Below are positions 41,885 through 50,402 of a stretch of 64,000 bases of DNA, piece after piece. This DNA is from an uncultured Collinsella sp. (GTDB taxonomy: Bacteria; Actinomycetota; Coriobacteriia; Coriobacteriales; Coriobacteriaceae). The stretch is taken from positions 75,745 to 139,744 of the forward strand of contig CABUWV010000006.1 of assembly GCA_902495355.1 (NCBI GenBank), given 5' to 3'. Numbering within the stretch: the first letter of the stretch is position 1; every line of letters starts with the position of its first letter. The notes beneath the pieces are model-generated. The model worked only from the letters and a program-made list of their open reading frames with translations. It did no database searches and had not been told where the DNA came from. The position numbers and the translations under genes are program-made.

Positions 41885-43258
41885 ATGGACATAACCATCT
41901 CCCTTATCACCACCCTCGTTTTGACCTTCATCAACGGCTACTTCTCTATGTCCGAGATGGCGCTCACCACGGCCAAGCGCGCCGTGCTGGAGCACGAGGC
42001 CGAGGAAGGCGACAAGCGCGCCGAGCGTGCCATTAAGCTGGCTGCCGACTCCGACCAGCTGCTCGCCACCATCCAGGTCGCCATCACGCTCGTGGGCTTC
42101 GCCTCGTCCGCCGTCGCCTCGACGAGTCTGTCCGACCCGCTCGCCACGTGGCTCATGAGCTTTGGCATCGCGCCGCTCTCCGCCATCGCACGCGGCCTGG
42201 CGCCGGTCATCATCACCGTCGCGGTCGCCTTCGTATCCATCGTGATCGGCGAGCTCGTCCCCAAGCGCATCGGCCTGGCCAATGCCGAGGGCGTGTCCAA
42301 GCAGGTCGTGGGCCCGCTTTCCGTGTTCCAGAAGATCGCCCGTCCGCTCGTGTGGCTGACTGGCGCTTGCTCCGATGGCCTGGCCCGCATCCTGCGCATC
42401 AAGAGTGCCGACGACCGCCAGAACGTCTCGGAAGAAGAGATCAAGTACATGGTCTCGGAGCAGGACGACCTGCTCGACGAGGAAAAGCGCATGATCCACG
42501 AGATCTTCGACCTGGGCGACACCGTTGCCCGCGAGGTCATGGTGCCGCGCGTGGACACCACCATGTGCGAGGACGACGAGACGGTCGCCGACGTGTTGTC
42601 CACCATGCGCCAGACCGGCTTTAGCCGCATCCCCGTCTATCACGAGGATCCCGACAACGTCGCCGGCATTGCGCACATCAAGGACCTGATTCAGCCTGCG
42701 CTCGACGGCAAGGGCGACCAGCCCATCGCCGGTTTTTTGCGCGACGCCACCTTTGTGCCCGACACCAAGGACATCCTGCCGCTGCTGTCCGAGATGCAGA
42801 CCTCGCACGACCAGATCGTGGTGGTCGTGGACGAGTACGGCGGCACGGCCGGCATTATCACCATCGAGGACATCGTCGAGGAGATCGTCGGCGAGATCGA
42901 GGACGAGTTCGACCCCGACAACAAGTATCTCACGCGCCTTTCGCGCCGCGAGTGGCTCGTTGATGGGCGTTTTTCGTGCGATGACGCGATTGAGCTTGGT
43001 TGGCCGCTCGAGGAAAGCGATGATTATGAGACCATCGCCGGCTGGATCTTGGAACTTTGTGACTCGGTACCCGACATCGGAGAGGTGTTTGAGGTCGCGG
43101 GGTACAAGTTTAAAGTGCAGTCGATGCGTGGCCAGCGCATCTCGCTCATTCGCGTGATCGCTCCGGCCGAAACCGATAAGAAGGATTCCGAGTCTTCGGC
43201 AGAGAAGCCGGCGGCGTCGGGTGCGGGCTCTGTGGATCCGCACGATGGCGACGAGTAG
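41885..43258 (+). CDS. CNNM/CorC-type membrane protein (DUF21-CBS-CorC_HlyC)
   Basis: A 457-aa protein. The N-terminal DUF21 transmembrane domain (~1-190) includes FINGYFSMSEMALTTAKRA. Then come two CBS domains (~205-330; VPRVDTTMCEDDETVADVL, then VVDEYGGTAGIITIEDIVEE) and a C-terminal CorC_HlyC domain (~350-440). Members of this family are magnesium or cobalt homeostasis proteins, probably Na+-coupled Mg2+ exporters. The tail is Ser/Glu/Ala-rich. It is followed by a gene of unrelated type after 24 bp, so co-transcription is possible. Confidence 0.92.
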   Translation: MDITISLITTLVLTFINGYFSMSEMALTTAKRAVLEHEAEEGDKRAERAIKLAADSDQLLATIQVAITLVGFASSAVASTSLSDPLATWLMSFGIAPLSAIARGLAPVIITVAVAFVSIVIGELVPKRIGLANAEGVSKQVVGPLSVFQKIARPLVWLTGACSDGLARILRIKSADDRQNVSEEEIKYMVSEQDDLLDEEKRMIHEIFDLGDTVAREVMVPRVDTTMCEDDETVADVLSTMRQTGFSRIPVYHEDPDNVAGIAHIKDLIQPALDGKGDQPIAGFLRDATFVPDTKDILPLLSEMQTSHDQIVVVVDEYGGTAGIITIEDIVEEIVGEIEDEFDPDNKYLTRLSRREWLVDGRFSCDDAIELGWPLEESDDYETIAGWILELCDSVPDIGEVFEVAGYKFKVQSMRGQRISLIRVIAPAETDKKDSESSAEKPAASGAGSVDPHDGDE

Positions 43259-43282
43259 GGCAAGGAAGAGTAGGGGAGAGTT

Positions 43283-44116
43283 ATGGCTGGCCTGTTCAAC
43301 ATCCTTAAGGTCACCGTCAGCGAGGACAAGATCTGCGCGCATGTGCTGGTGAACCCCGGCATGCCGCTCATGACCTCGGAGGATATCGAGGCCACGGCGC
43401 GCGTGTATTACCTGGTGCCGGCGATTGCCAAGCACCTGTGCCTGGGTGATTCCGGTCGCGAGTTCCAGGACTGCATGGGCCAGACCGAGCTCTGCCACCT
43501 GCTGGAGCACGTGACGGTTGAGCTCATGAACGAGACCGGGCTTGCCGGCAGCATCTCGTGCGGCCGCACGCGCGTAAGCGAGCACGACGAGCGCGTTTTT
43601 GAGGTTGAGCTTTCGTGCCCCGACGACGCGCTGGCCATCGGCGCGCTGTCTTCGGCCACCTTTATGATGGACTGGGCGTACCTGCACGCCGACCAGCCTG
43701 CCCCTGACGTGGAAGGCACGGTCGCGGGCCTGCGCAACCTGGTGCTGGGCATGCGCGCCGGGGCCGAGGGCAAGGATCCTCACGAGGCCGTCGCCGCTGC
43801 GAACGGCGAAGATGCTGCCGAGGCCGAGGGCGCTGACGAGGGCGATGTGCCGGTCGACGCCGAGCCCGTTGCCGATGCGACCGCCGAGCCCGTTCCCACC
43901 GAGCCCCAGGGCGTCCCCAACTTTGACGACGAGCCCCAGGTGGCGATTGATACCGAGGGCGCGGTTGCCGAGAACCACGAGGCCTCCGCTGCCGTCTTTG
44001 GCGGTGCGGCGACGGTTCCGGCAGGACCTGCGCATGAGGGCGGCCTGCCGCTCGTGGACGGCGCCGGCGAGGACCCGGGTGCCACGGTGGCCATGCCGGC
44101 TATGCCTCAGGAGTAG
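43283..44116 (+). CDS. Free-standing cyanophycin-synthetase-like N domain protein
   Basis: A 277-aa protein. The first ~155 residues resemble the N-terminal domain of cyanophycin synthetase: CHLLEHVTVELMNETGLAGS followed by SCGRTR and FEVELSCPDDALAIGALSSA, matching the EHxxxELxxxAG...GRTR layout. The ATP-grasp and Mur-ligase domains that should follow are missing. Instead there is a ~120-residue acidic tail rich in Glu, Ala and Pro, without motifs. GGGGAGAG precedes the ATG. It has no cysteine cluster or signal peptide. Function not known; the domain match is my reading of motifs. Confidence 0.6.
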   Translation: MAGLFNILKVTVSEDKICAHVLVNPGMPLMTSEDIEATARVYYLVPAIAKHLCLGDSGREFQDCMGQTELCHLLEHVTVELMNETGLAGSISCGRTRVSEHDERVFEVELSCPDDALAIGALSSATFMMDWAYLHADQPAPDVEGTVAGLRNLVLGMRAGAEGKDPHEAVAAANGEDAAEAEGADEGDVPVDAEPVADATAEPVPTEPQGVPNFDDEPQVAIDTEGAVAENHEASAAVFGGAATVPAGPAHEGGLPLVDGAGEDPGATVAMPAMPQE

Positions 44117-44195
44117 GCCTACGCGTTTATCACCATCACGTACCTGCGCCTTTGCCGTACGCAGATGAGCGGAGCGGCAAGTGATGCGCTGCGGG

Positions 44196-44201
44196 TATAA
44201 T
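44196..44201 (+). promoter_or_regulatory. Consensus -10 box upstream of the YtxH gene
   Basis: TATAAT in GGGTATAATGGACAG, about 50 bp before the ATG. No good -35 is visible at 17 bp. Confidence 0.45.
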
Positions 44202-44252
44202 GGACAGCATTCAAACGGTGGGCACCGACGTGCCCGCAGGAGAGGAATGATC

Positions 44253-44642
44253 ATGGGTAAGACTTTCAGCTTTGTCTCCGGCGCACTTTTTGGTGCCGCT
44301 GCCGGTGCTATTGTCGGCGTTGCTCTGGCCCCGCGCTCGGGCGCCGAGACCCGCGCCATGGCTGCCGATATCGCCAACGACGCCTGGGACAATATGCGCG
44401 ACACCTACGAGCACAGCGCCGAGGAGGCCCGTGCTGCGGTGAATGACTTTGGCCCGATGGTCGACGCCAAGACCGACGACCTGCGCGCCAAAGTCGACCT
44501 TGCCCGCGAGCGCATGGACCAGCTGCGCGAGCAGCTCAACGACGCCATTTCGGGCGGCAACGTGACGCCTGCCGCCGACGTCGTGGTCGAGAACGCCGTC
44601 GAGGCTGATACCGAGGCTGCGGAGCCCTCGACCGAGGCATAA
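44253..44642 (+). CDS. YtxH-domain protein
   Basis: A 129-aa protein. The N-terminal glycine-rich membrane segment (FVSGALFGAAAGAIVGVALA, residues ~6-25) followed by PRSGAETR is the YtxH signature. The rest is a charged helical region (DLRAKVDLARERMDQLREQL). YtxH proteins are stress-associated membrane proteins of uncertain function. AGAGGA lies 6 nt before the chosen ATG; an ATG two codons earlier is possible. The stop overlaps the start of the next gene (TAATG). Confidence 0.85.
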   Translation: MGKTFSFVSGALFGAAAGAIVGVALAPRSGAETRAMAADIANDAWDNMRDTYEHSAEEARAAVNDFGPMVDAKTDDLRAKVDLARERMDQLREQLNDAISGGNVTPAADVVVENAVEADTEAAEPSTEA

Positions 44643-45397
44643 TGCGCGCCGGGGATTTTGTCGGCGCCAAGATCTATCGCAAGCCCACCGAGGACAAGCG
44701 CACCAAAAAGGACGGCACGCCGCGCAGCCCTAAAAAGCTCGGAAAGATTCACTTTCCGGTCTTTACCCCGGGCGGTACGCGCGTGGTCGGCTTTATGGTC
44801 CGCCAATCCGATATCGCGGGCATGATCGAGCGTCCCGACCGATTCGTAGCGCTCGACGCTATTGGTGTCTACGAGGGCGCCATTGCGGTCGATGACGTCA
44901 AGGACACGTACGATGCCGCCGCTGCCAAGCGCCTCGACATCAACCTGGACGATTGCATCATCTGGGTCGGTATGGACGTGCGCACGGAATCAGGCGACGT
45001 CGTGGGCTATTGCTCGGACGTTGAGTTCAAGCCACGCTCGGGCATCGTGCAGGCATTCTATGTGACCGCCGGTGCTGCTTCGAGTGTTTTGGTTGGTGAC
45101 ACGCAGGTACCGCCGACGATGCTGCGCGGCTATGCGGACGGCGCGATGATTGTTTCGGACGAGGTCAAGTCGCTCGGGTATTCGGGCGGTGCGGCCGCCA
45201 AGGCCGCCGAGGCCAGCGTCGTGGTGGGCGACAAGGTCAAAAAGGGCGCCAAGGTGCTCGACGACAAGGGATCGGTTGCCGTGGACAAGGGCAGTCGCGC
45301 ACTGGGCAAGCAGCTCGGCAAGACGCGCGGCATGTTCAAGGCGTTTAAGGACGAATACCAAAAGGCGAGCGGAGGCTCGTCAAAAGCTACAAAATAG
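44642..45397 (+). CDS. PRC-barrel domain protein
   Basis: A 251-aa cytoplasmic protein coupled to the YtxH gene by a one-base overlap. It contains two PRC-barrel-like segments: VGAKIYRKPTEDKR ... GKIHFPVF near the N-terminus, and the more typical ESGDVVGYCSDVEFKPRSG around residue 120. The C-terminal third is Lys/Ala/Gly-rich (KKGAKVLDDKGSVAVDKGSR) and ends in a basic tail. Function unknown; PRC barrels often mediate protein or RNA contacts. Confidence 0.75.
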   Translation: MRAGDFVGAKIYRKPTEDKRTKKDGTPRSPKKLGKIHFPVFTPGGTRVVGFMVRQSDIAGMIERPDRFVALDAIGVYEGAIAVDDVKDTYDAAAAKRLDINLDDCIIWVGMDVRTESGDVVGYCSDVEFKPRSGIVQAFYVTAGAASSVLVGDTQVPPTMLRGYADGAMIVSDEVKSLGYSGGAAAKAAEASVVVGDKVKKGAKVLDDKGSVAVDKGSRALGKQLGKTRGMFKAFKDEYQKASGGSSKATK

Positions 45398-45420
45398 CGA
45401 CGTACCAAATGATGGGAGGC

Positions 45421-45446
45421 AAGCCGGAGACCTGTTGCTCCGGCTT
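45421..45446 (+). terminator. Weak hairpin after the PRC-barrel gene
   Basis: AAGCCGGAG / CTCCGGCTT stem with an 8-nt loop, 24 bp before the next start. No T-run. Confidence 0.5.
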
Positions 45447-45469
45447 GCTGTGTTTATGGGGGAGGGCAC

Positions 45470-46876
45470 ATGCGCCAAAACGGATCCAACTTAAACGGGC
45501 GTTCGGGTGCGCGTCCGACGGCGCGCCGCGACCTGGGGCAGCTGCCCAGCGGTCAGCGCAAGCGTCACCGTAAGCCCGGCGCGATGTACCTCAACCATAG
45601 CCGCGGGTTTAGCGACCGCAGTGCGCGCATCGGCAACAGCCGTACGCCCCGTCGTTCGTCTCGCCTGCCCTACGCACTCATCGCCGTGGGCTGTGCGCTC
45701 GTGCTGTTTATCGCTGCCGTCGTGGGCTACGTCAACCGCAGCGTGGACGTGGAGCTCAACGGCCAGAAGACCGCGGTGCGTGTGGGCTCTACGCTGCAGA
45801 ATCTCATCGACGACCAGGAGTTGACTGACACCTACGACGCAGGCGACCTGCTGGCCGTCGATGACAGCGTGCTCAAGCGCCATGGGGGCGAAAAACTGTC
45901 GGTGAAGGTCGACGGCAAGCGCGTGAAACAGGGCAAATGGGATAGCCGCGAACTTGAGGGCGGCGAGAAGGTGACGGTCAAGGATGGCCGTAACACCTAC
46001 GAGAAGCACGAGGTTCAGGCTGCGGTTATCGAGCCCAAGCTCAAGGTCGAGGGCACGGGCGCTATCGAGTATGTGCAGACATGGGGTGTCCAGGGCCGAT
46101 CCGAGGTGTGGGTTGGTGAGCAGTCGGGCAAGACGCAAGACCGCGGCGAGGTTGTGCCCGCCACCGATTGCGTTGTTGCGTGCGCCAGCGTGGCGCCCAA
46201 GGGCAACAAAAAGTACGTGGCACTGACGTTTGACGAGGGTCCGAGCGGCGCCACCAAACAGATCTTGCAGGTGCTCAAGGAAAAGGGCGTCACCGCGACG
46301 TTCTTCCTTTCGGGCGATGCGGTCGAGGCCTCGCCTGCCACGGCCAAGGCGATTGTCGATGCCGGGTGCGAGATCGGATCCAACAGCTACAGCGACGATT
46401 CGCTCAAGGGTCAGGACCGTGAGGCGGTACGCGAACAGATCACGAAAGGCACCGACGCGATGAAGTCGGCGACCGGCGTGAAGACGATGCTGCTGCGTGC
46501 TCCCTACGCTGCCTTTGACGAGCAAAACTGGATTGATGCGATGGACCTGGTCTCCGCCGTGGTCTCGTGGAATATCGACTCGGGCGACTGGCTGCTCAAC
46601 GGTGCCGACGAACAGGTCTCGACGGTGCTCGATTCGGTGACGCCGGGCAATATCGTGCTGCTCACCGATAGAGACGAATGCGCCGAGCAGACACTCGAGG
46701 CGCTGCCGCAGATTATCGACGGCCTCATTGCCGACGGCTACAAGATCGTGACGCTCAGCGACCTGGTCAAGACGGACACGTCGCTGAGCAAAAAGCTCAC
46801 CTCGCTGACGAAGGTCACCATGCCCAAGGACGCCGTGTTCCCCCAACTTGCCGAGGACGACGACACCACAGAGTAG
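45470..46876 (+). CDS. Polysaccharide-deacetylase-like protein with degenerate active site
   Basis: A 468-aa exported or membrane-anchored protein. A basic N-terminal ~60 residues is followed by one helix (LIAVGCALVLFIAAVVGYV, ~70-90), a small beta-rich DUF348-like region, then a NodB fold (~250-440). NodB motifs are altered: TFDDGP is TFDEGP; the two zinc His of HxxxH read NSYSD in IGSNSYSDD; motif 3 is RAPYAA. Motif 4 DSGDW is kept, but the motif 5 catalytic His is Thr (IVLLTD). The usual Asp-His-His metal site is thus lost. Probably not an active deacetylase. GGGAGGG precedes the ATG. Confidence 0.85.
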   Translation: MRQNGSNLNGRSGARPTARRDLGQLPSGQRKRHRKPGAMYLNHSRGFSDRSARIGNSRTPRRSSRLPYALIAVGCALVLFIAAVVGYVNRSVDVELNGQKTAVRVGSTLQNLIDDQELTDTYDAGDLLAVDDSVLKRHGGEKLSVKVDGKRVKQGKWDSRELEGGEKVTVKDGRNTYEKHEVQAAVIEPKLKVEGTGAIEYVQTWGVQGRSEVWVGEQSGKTQDRGEVVPATDCVVACASVAPKGNKKYVALTFDEGPSGATKQILQVLKEKGVTATFFLSGDAVEASPATAKAIVDAGCEIGSNSYSDDSLKGQDREAVREQITKGTDAMKSATGVKTMLLRAPYAAFDEQNWIDAMDLVSAVVSWNIDSGDWLLNGADEQVSTVLDSVTPGNIVLLTDRDECAEQTLEALPQIIDGLIADGYKIVTLSDLVKTDTSLSKKLTSLTKVTMPKDAVFPQLAEDDDTTE

Positions 46877-46884
46877 TTATTGGG

Positions 46885-46913
46885 TAGTCATTTAAGAACG
46901 TCCCCAATGACTA
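46885..46913 (-). repeat. Family F repeat, single copy
   Basis: TAGTCATTTAAGAACGTCCC CAATGACTA, 8 bp after the deacetylase-like gene. Same unit as at 34952 and 38459. Confidence 0.7.
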
Positions 46914-46990
46914 TGTCACGGATGCGTCAGCGTTTGGTATGCCTGCAATGTGCAGCGCATAAATTCGATGCCGCAGGGCGATGCTGATGC

Positions 46991-47204
46991 TATAGTTACT
47001 GCGGTTAATGAGGGTCAAGAGAAAGGTTACAGGTGAAATCCAAACCTCGACCATACAGTCGATGACCCCATGCAGGTGCTTTTTGCGCATGCACGGGGTG
47101 TAAGCGTCGAGCGGCGTGCCGCCCGCGCATGCGTATACATATCCAGAAGCCCCCGGACGCCGCACGCGCGGCCGCGTCCGGAGGAATAATGATGGGGAGC
47201 ACCA
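46991..47204 (+). promoter_or_regulatory. Promoter and long, probably structured 5' leader of mgtE
   Basis: A TATAGT -10 box (46991-46996, in TGCTATAGT, an extended -10 form) leaves a leader of about 200 nt. Pairing segments include GGTCAAG.../...GATGACC around 47015-47080, a GCATGC-rich hairpin (47068-47100), and a stem CCGGACGC / GCGTCCGG at about 47155-47181 just before the ribosome binding site. It does not match the M-box consensus I know. A magnesium-responsive leader is plausible by position only. Confidence 0.45.
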
Positions 47205-49049
47205 TTGAATTATCTGAGTGAGATGCTCAAATTGCCGGTCTTGGACGTCGACGGCGAAAAGCTCGGCGTGGTCAACGATTTTGGCATTGCTACCGGCGAA
47301 GTTTTTCCGCACGTGACGTCGCTCGCGTTCCGCGGCCCCGGCAAGACGCCGTTTATGATCAGCTGGCGCAAATGGGTCGACCGTATCGACGAGACGGGTG
47401 TACACCTTAAGACGTCGGCCACCGAAATCCGTTTTTCGTACCTGCAGCCGACCGAACTCCTGCTCGCCCGCGACGTGCTCAACAAGCAGATCGTCGACAC
47501 GCAGGGCATGAAGGTCGTGCGCGTAAACGACATCAAGTTTTCCATGTCGGGCGAAAACCAGCTGCGCCTGCTGGGCGCCGAGGTCGGTGCCCGCGGTCTG
47601 CTACGCGCCATCAGCCCCGCGCTCGAGCATATCGTCGAAGGCTTTATGAAGCACCTGGGCAAGCCGCTCAGTGAGGACATCATCGCTTGGTCCTACATGG
47701 ACCTGCTCGACCGCTCGACCAAGAACATTCAGCTCTCGGTGTCGCACAAGACGCTCGGCGAGCTGCACCCTGCCGACATCGCCGACATTATCGAGCAGCT
47801 CGACCCGCGCCTGCGTGCGCAGGTGTTTGCACAGCTCGATACTGCCCAGGCCGCCGAGGCCATCTCGGAGTTCGATGACGACGAGCTTATGACCGAGATG
47901 CTCGAGGGCCTGTCCGACACGGACGCATCGTCGATGCTGGCCATGATGGACCCGGACGATGCAGCCGACCTGATCGACGAGCTCGATTACGAGAAGGCCG
48001 AGAAGCTCCTGCGCCTGATGGGCGTCAAGGAGGAGAAGGCGATTCGTAACCTGCTGGGGTATGAGGACAACACCGCCGGCCGCATCATGACCTCGGAGTT
48101 TGTCTCCCTGCCCGCCACGGCAACGGTCGGTGACGCCATCGAGGCGATTCGCGAGCTCGACGAGGACTTCGAGAGCGTCTACTACGTCTATACCGAGGAT
48201 CCGAGCGGCATGCTGACCGGCGTGCTTTCGCTGCGCACGCTGATCGTAGCCGACCGCGACGCCACGCTGGGTCAGCTGGCCTATCGCGACCTGGTCTATG
48301 TGTCGCCCGACGAGGACCAGGAAGACGTAACGGACGAGATGACCAAGTACGACCTGGTTGCCATCCCTGTCTGCGACGAGAACCGTCATATCCTGGGTAT
48401 CGTAACCTTCGACGACGCCATGGACGTTATCGCTGAGGAGCATCAGGAGGACCTGCAGATCGCCGGTGTCGGCTCGGGCGATAGCGCGTCGGACGACTCG
48501 ACGAACGTGCTCAGCTGGTTCGTGCATCGCCAGTACTGGGTTGTTGTATGGGGCATCGCGTCGTGCATCATGGCGACCGTGCTGGGGACGGCGCTCGGCT
48601 CCGCGCATCTGGTGGTGTTCCCCATGTGCGCCATGCCGCTTGTGCTGCTGGCGGCCTCGCGCATGGTGTCGTTCGTCAAGAACTACTTCCTGGAGTATGA
48701 CGGTCACGACGACGAGCCCAAGCCGTATCTGGGGTTCTTCTTCCAGAGCACGGGCATGGGCCTGATTCTGTCACTCGTGACCTACCTGTGCGCCCAGCTG
48801 GTGCGCACCGCTGCGTTCCCCGATGCGCCCATGTTTGAGGAGCAACTCTTTACCGGGTGCTTTAATATCGCTGCCATCATTTGCCTGGTTGGCAACATGA
48901 GTGCCGTGATTTACCTGATGGTGCTGTTCTGGCGTGACGAGCATGACCTCAACACGTCGGGCACCGCCATGAACGTTATTGCCGTCATGATCTCGTGCGT
49001 AGCGTACTGCGCCGCTGCGGTGCTGCTCACCATGTCGGTCATGGGTTAG
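47205..49049 (+). CDS. mgtE: MgtE-family magnesium transporter with N-terminal PRC-like domain
   Basis: A 614-aa Mg2+ channel/transporter. Order: PRC-barrel-like domain (1-~100, KLPVLDVDGEKLGVVNDFG); MgtE N superhelix (~165-285, LHPADIADIIEQLDPRLRAQ); two CBS domains (~290-425, RIMTSEFVSLPATATVGDAI); membrane domain (~440-614) with five helices. The start is a TTG with GGGGAG 5 nt upstream. A ten-codon ORF starting at 47189 with a strong GGAGGAATA site overlaps this start in another frame and may couple translation. Most MgtE proteins lack the extra N-terminal domain. Confidence 0.93.
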   Translation: MNYLSEMLKLPVLDVDGEKLGVVNDFGIATGEVFPHVTSLAFRGPGKTPFMISWRKWVDRIDETGVHLKTSATEIRFSYLQPTELLLARDVLNKQIVDTQGMKVVRVNDIKFSMSGENQLRLLGAEVGARGLLRAISPALEHIVEGFMKHLGKPLSEDIIAWSYMDLLDRSTKNIQLSVSHKTLGELHPADIADIIEQLDPRLRAQVFAQLDTAQAAEAISEFDDDELMTEMLEGLSDTDASSMLAMMDPDDAADLIDELDYEKAEKLLRLMGVKEEKAIRNLLGYEDNTAGRIMTSEFVSLPATATVGDAIEAIRELDEDFESVYYVYTEDPSGMLTGVLSLRTLIVADRDATLGQLAYRDLVYVSPDEDQEDVTDEMTKYDLVAIPVCDENRHILGIVTFDDAMDVIAEEHQEDLQIAGVGSGDSASDDSTNVLSWFVHRQYWVVVWGIASCIMATVLGTALGSAHLVVFPMCAMPLVLLAASRMVSFVKNYFLEYDGHDDEPKPYLGFFFQSTGMGLILSLVTYLCAQLVRTAAFPDAPMFEEQLFTGCFNIAAIICLVGNMSAVIYLMVLFWRDEHDLNTSGTAMNVIAVMISCVAYCAAAVLLTMSVMG

Positions 49050-49057
49050 GTGGTCGC

Positions 49058-50320
49058 GTGCAAAATACCAAGCAAAAGTCGGGCACCAAGCAAAAGTTGA
49101 CCATCGCGGCCATCTTTGGCGCTATGGGCCCCGGTCTGCTGGCGGCGCTTTCGGGCAATGACGCCGGCGGCATTGCAACGTATTCCAGCGCGGGCGCCAG
49201 CTATGGCTACAAGATGCTCTGGATGCTTCCCGTCATGACTGTGCTGCTCATCGTGACGCAGGAGACCGCGGCGCGCTGCGGCTGCGTCACGGGCAAGGGC
49301 CTGGCATCGCTCATTCGCGAGCGCTTTGGCGTGCGCAAGAGTGTACTTGCTATGGCGGCGCTGTTGATCGCCAACACGGCTGTGACCATTTCGGAGTTTG
49401 CGGGCATCGCCAGCGGCCTTGCTCTCTTTGGCGTGCCGGCGAGCATCTCGGTGCCGTTGGTGGCGCTGCTGGTGTGGATGCTTACCATGTCGGGTAGTTT
49501 CCAGCGCATCGAGAAGATTCTGCTGCTGGTGAGCTGCGTGTTCGTGACCTATATTGTCGCCGCGTTTATGGCTGGCCCCAACTGGGGTGAGGTCGCGGTC
49601 GACCTGGTCGTGCCTAACATTCAAAATGACCCCAGCTACGTGTCGCTCGTGGTCGCAACGATCGGTACCACCATCGCGCCGTGGATGATTTTCTTGGCGC
49701 AGAACAACGTGGTCGATAAGAACGCGGGCGAGGACGATATCGTGCTGCAGCGCATCGATACCGTGAGCGGCTCGCTTGCCGCCGATGTCATTGCCGGCTT
49801 TATTATCATCACGACTGGTACGGTGCTGTTCCCGGCGGGTATTCAGATTAGCGATGCTGCCGATGCTGCCCGCGCGCTGGAGCCTATTGCGGGTCAGTGG
49901 TCCACGGTACTGTTTGCCTCGGGCCTGGTCGCGGCGAGCTTCTTGGCTGCCTGCGTGCTGCCGGGCGTTACATCGAGCGCTATCTGCGAGGCATTTGGCT
50001 GGGAGCGCGGTGCCGACCGCAGCTGGGACGAGGCCCCGGTCTATCGCGGCATCATTACGGCCATCATCGGCATCTCTGCCGTGTTGGTGCTTATGCCCGG
50101 CGTCGATCTGTTCCAGATTATGATGACCTCGCAGGTCATCAATGGCGTGCTACTGCCCGTGGTTCTGGTGTTCCAGGTGGTTATCGCCGCCGACCGTCAC
50201 ATTATGGGTGCCAACCGCAACGGCCGCGTGTGGAACGTGCTCACTTGGGCGACTATCGGCGTGATTACGGTGCTGACGGTCGTCATGTTTGTTCTGCAGG
50301 CGATGGGTTACAGCGCTTAG
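49058..50320 (+). CDS. SLC11/NRAMP-superfamily transporter, NRMT-like (probable Mg2+)
   Basis: A 420-aa transporter with eleven or so helices. The helix 1 site reads SGNDAGGIAT where Mn2+/Fe2+ NRAMPs have DPGN. Helix 6 reads TTIAPWMIFLAQN where they have MPHN, so the soft-metal-binding methionine is replaced by alanine. These substitutions mark the NRMT clade, known as magnesium transporters and characterised from Eggerthella lenta. It starts with GTG 8 bp after the mgtE stop, with AGGTGG as ribosome site, and so is co-transcribed with a magnesium transporter, supporting Mg2+ as substrate. Confidence 0.85.
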   Translation: MQNTKQKSGTKQKLTIAAIFGAMGPGLLAALSGNDAGGIATYSSAGASYGYKMLWMLPVMTVLLIVTQETAARCGCVTGKGLASLIRERFGVRKSVLAMAALLIANTAVTISEFAGIASGLALFGVPASISVPLVALLVWMLTMSGSFQRIEKILLLVSCVFVTYIVAAFMAGPNWGEVAVDLVVPNIQNDPSYVSLVVATIGTTIAPWMIFLAQNNVVDKNAGEDDIVLQRIDTVSGSLAADVIAGFIIITTGTVLFPAGIQISDAADAARALEPIAGQWSTVLFASGLVAASFLAACVLPGVTSSAICEAFGWERGADRSWDEAPVYRGIITAIIGISAVLVLMPGVDLFQIMMTSQVINGVLLPVVLVFQVVIAADRHIMGANRNGRVWNVLTWATIGVITVLTVVMFVLQAMGYSA

Positions 50321-50340
50321 CGCCTCTTTTGGACTCCAAA

Positions 50341-50373
50341 CAGGCCGCAGCGATGGGCTGCGGGCTGTTTTTG
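50341..50373 (+). terminator. Intrinsic terminator of the mgtE operon
   Basis: CAGGCCGCAGC gatg GGCTGCGGGCTG stem (imperfect) followed by TTTTTG, 20 bp after the last stop. Confidence 0.82.
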
Positions 50374-50402
50374 TCTGCTATAGGGTGTTAGTTATATGGC
50401 AG

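Noticed and set aside
46991..47204. M-box (ykoK) magnesium riboswitch upstream of mgtE
   Set aside because: The conserved M-box segments I know are not visible. Kept only as an unassigned leader.
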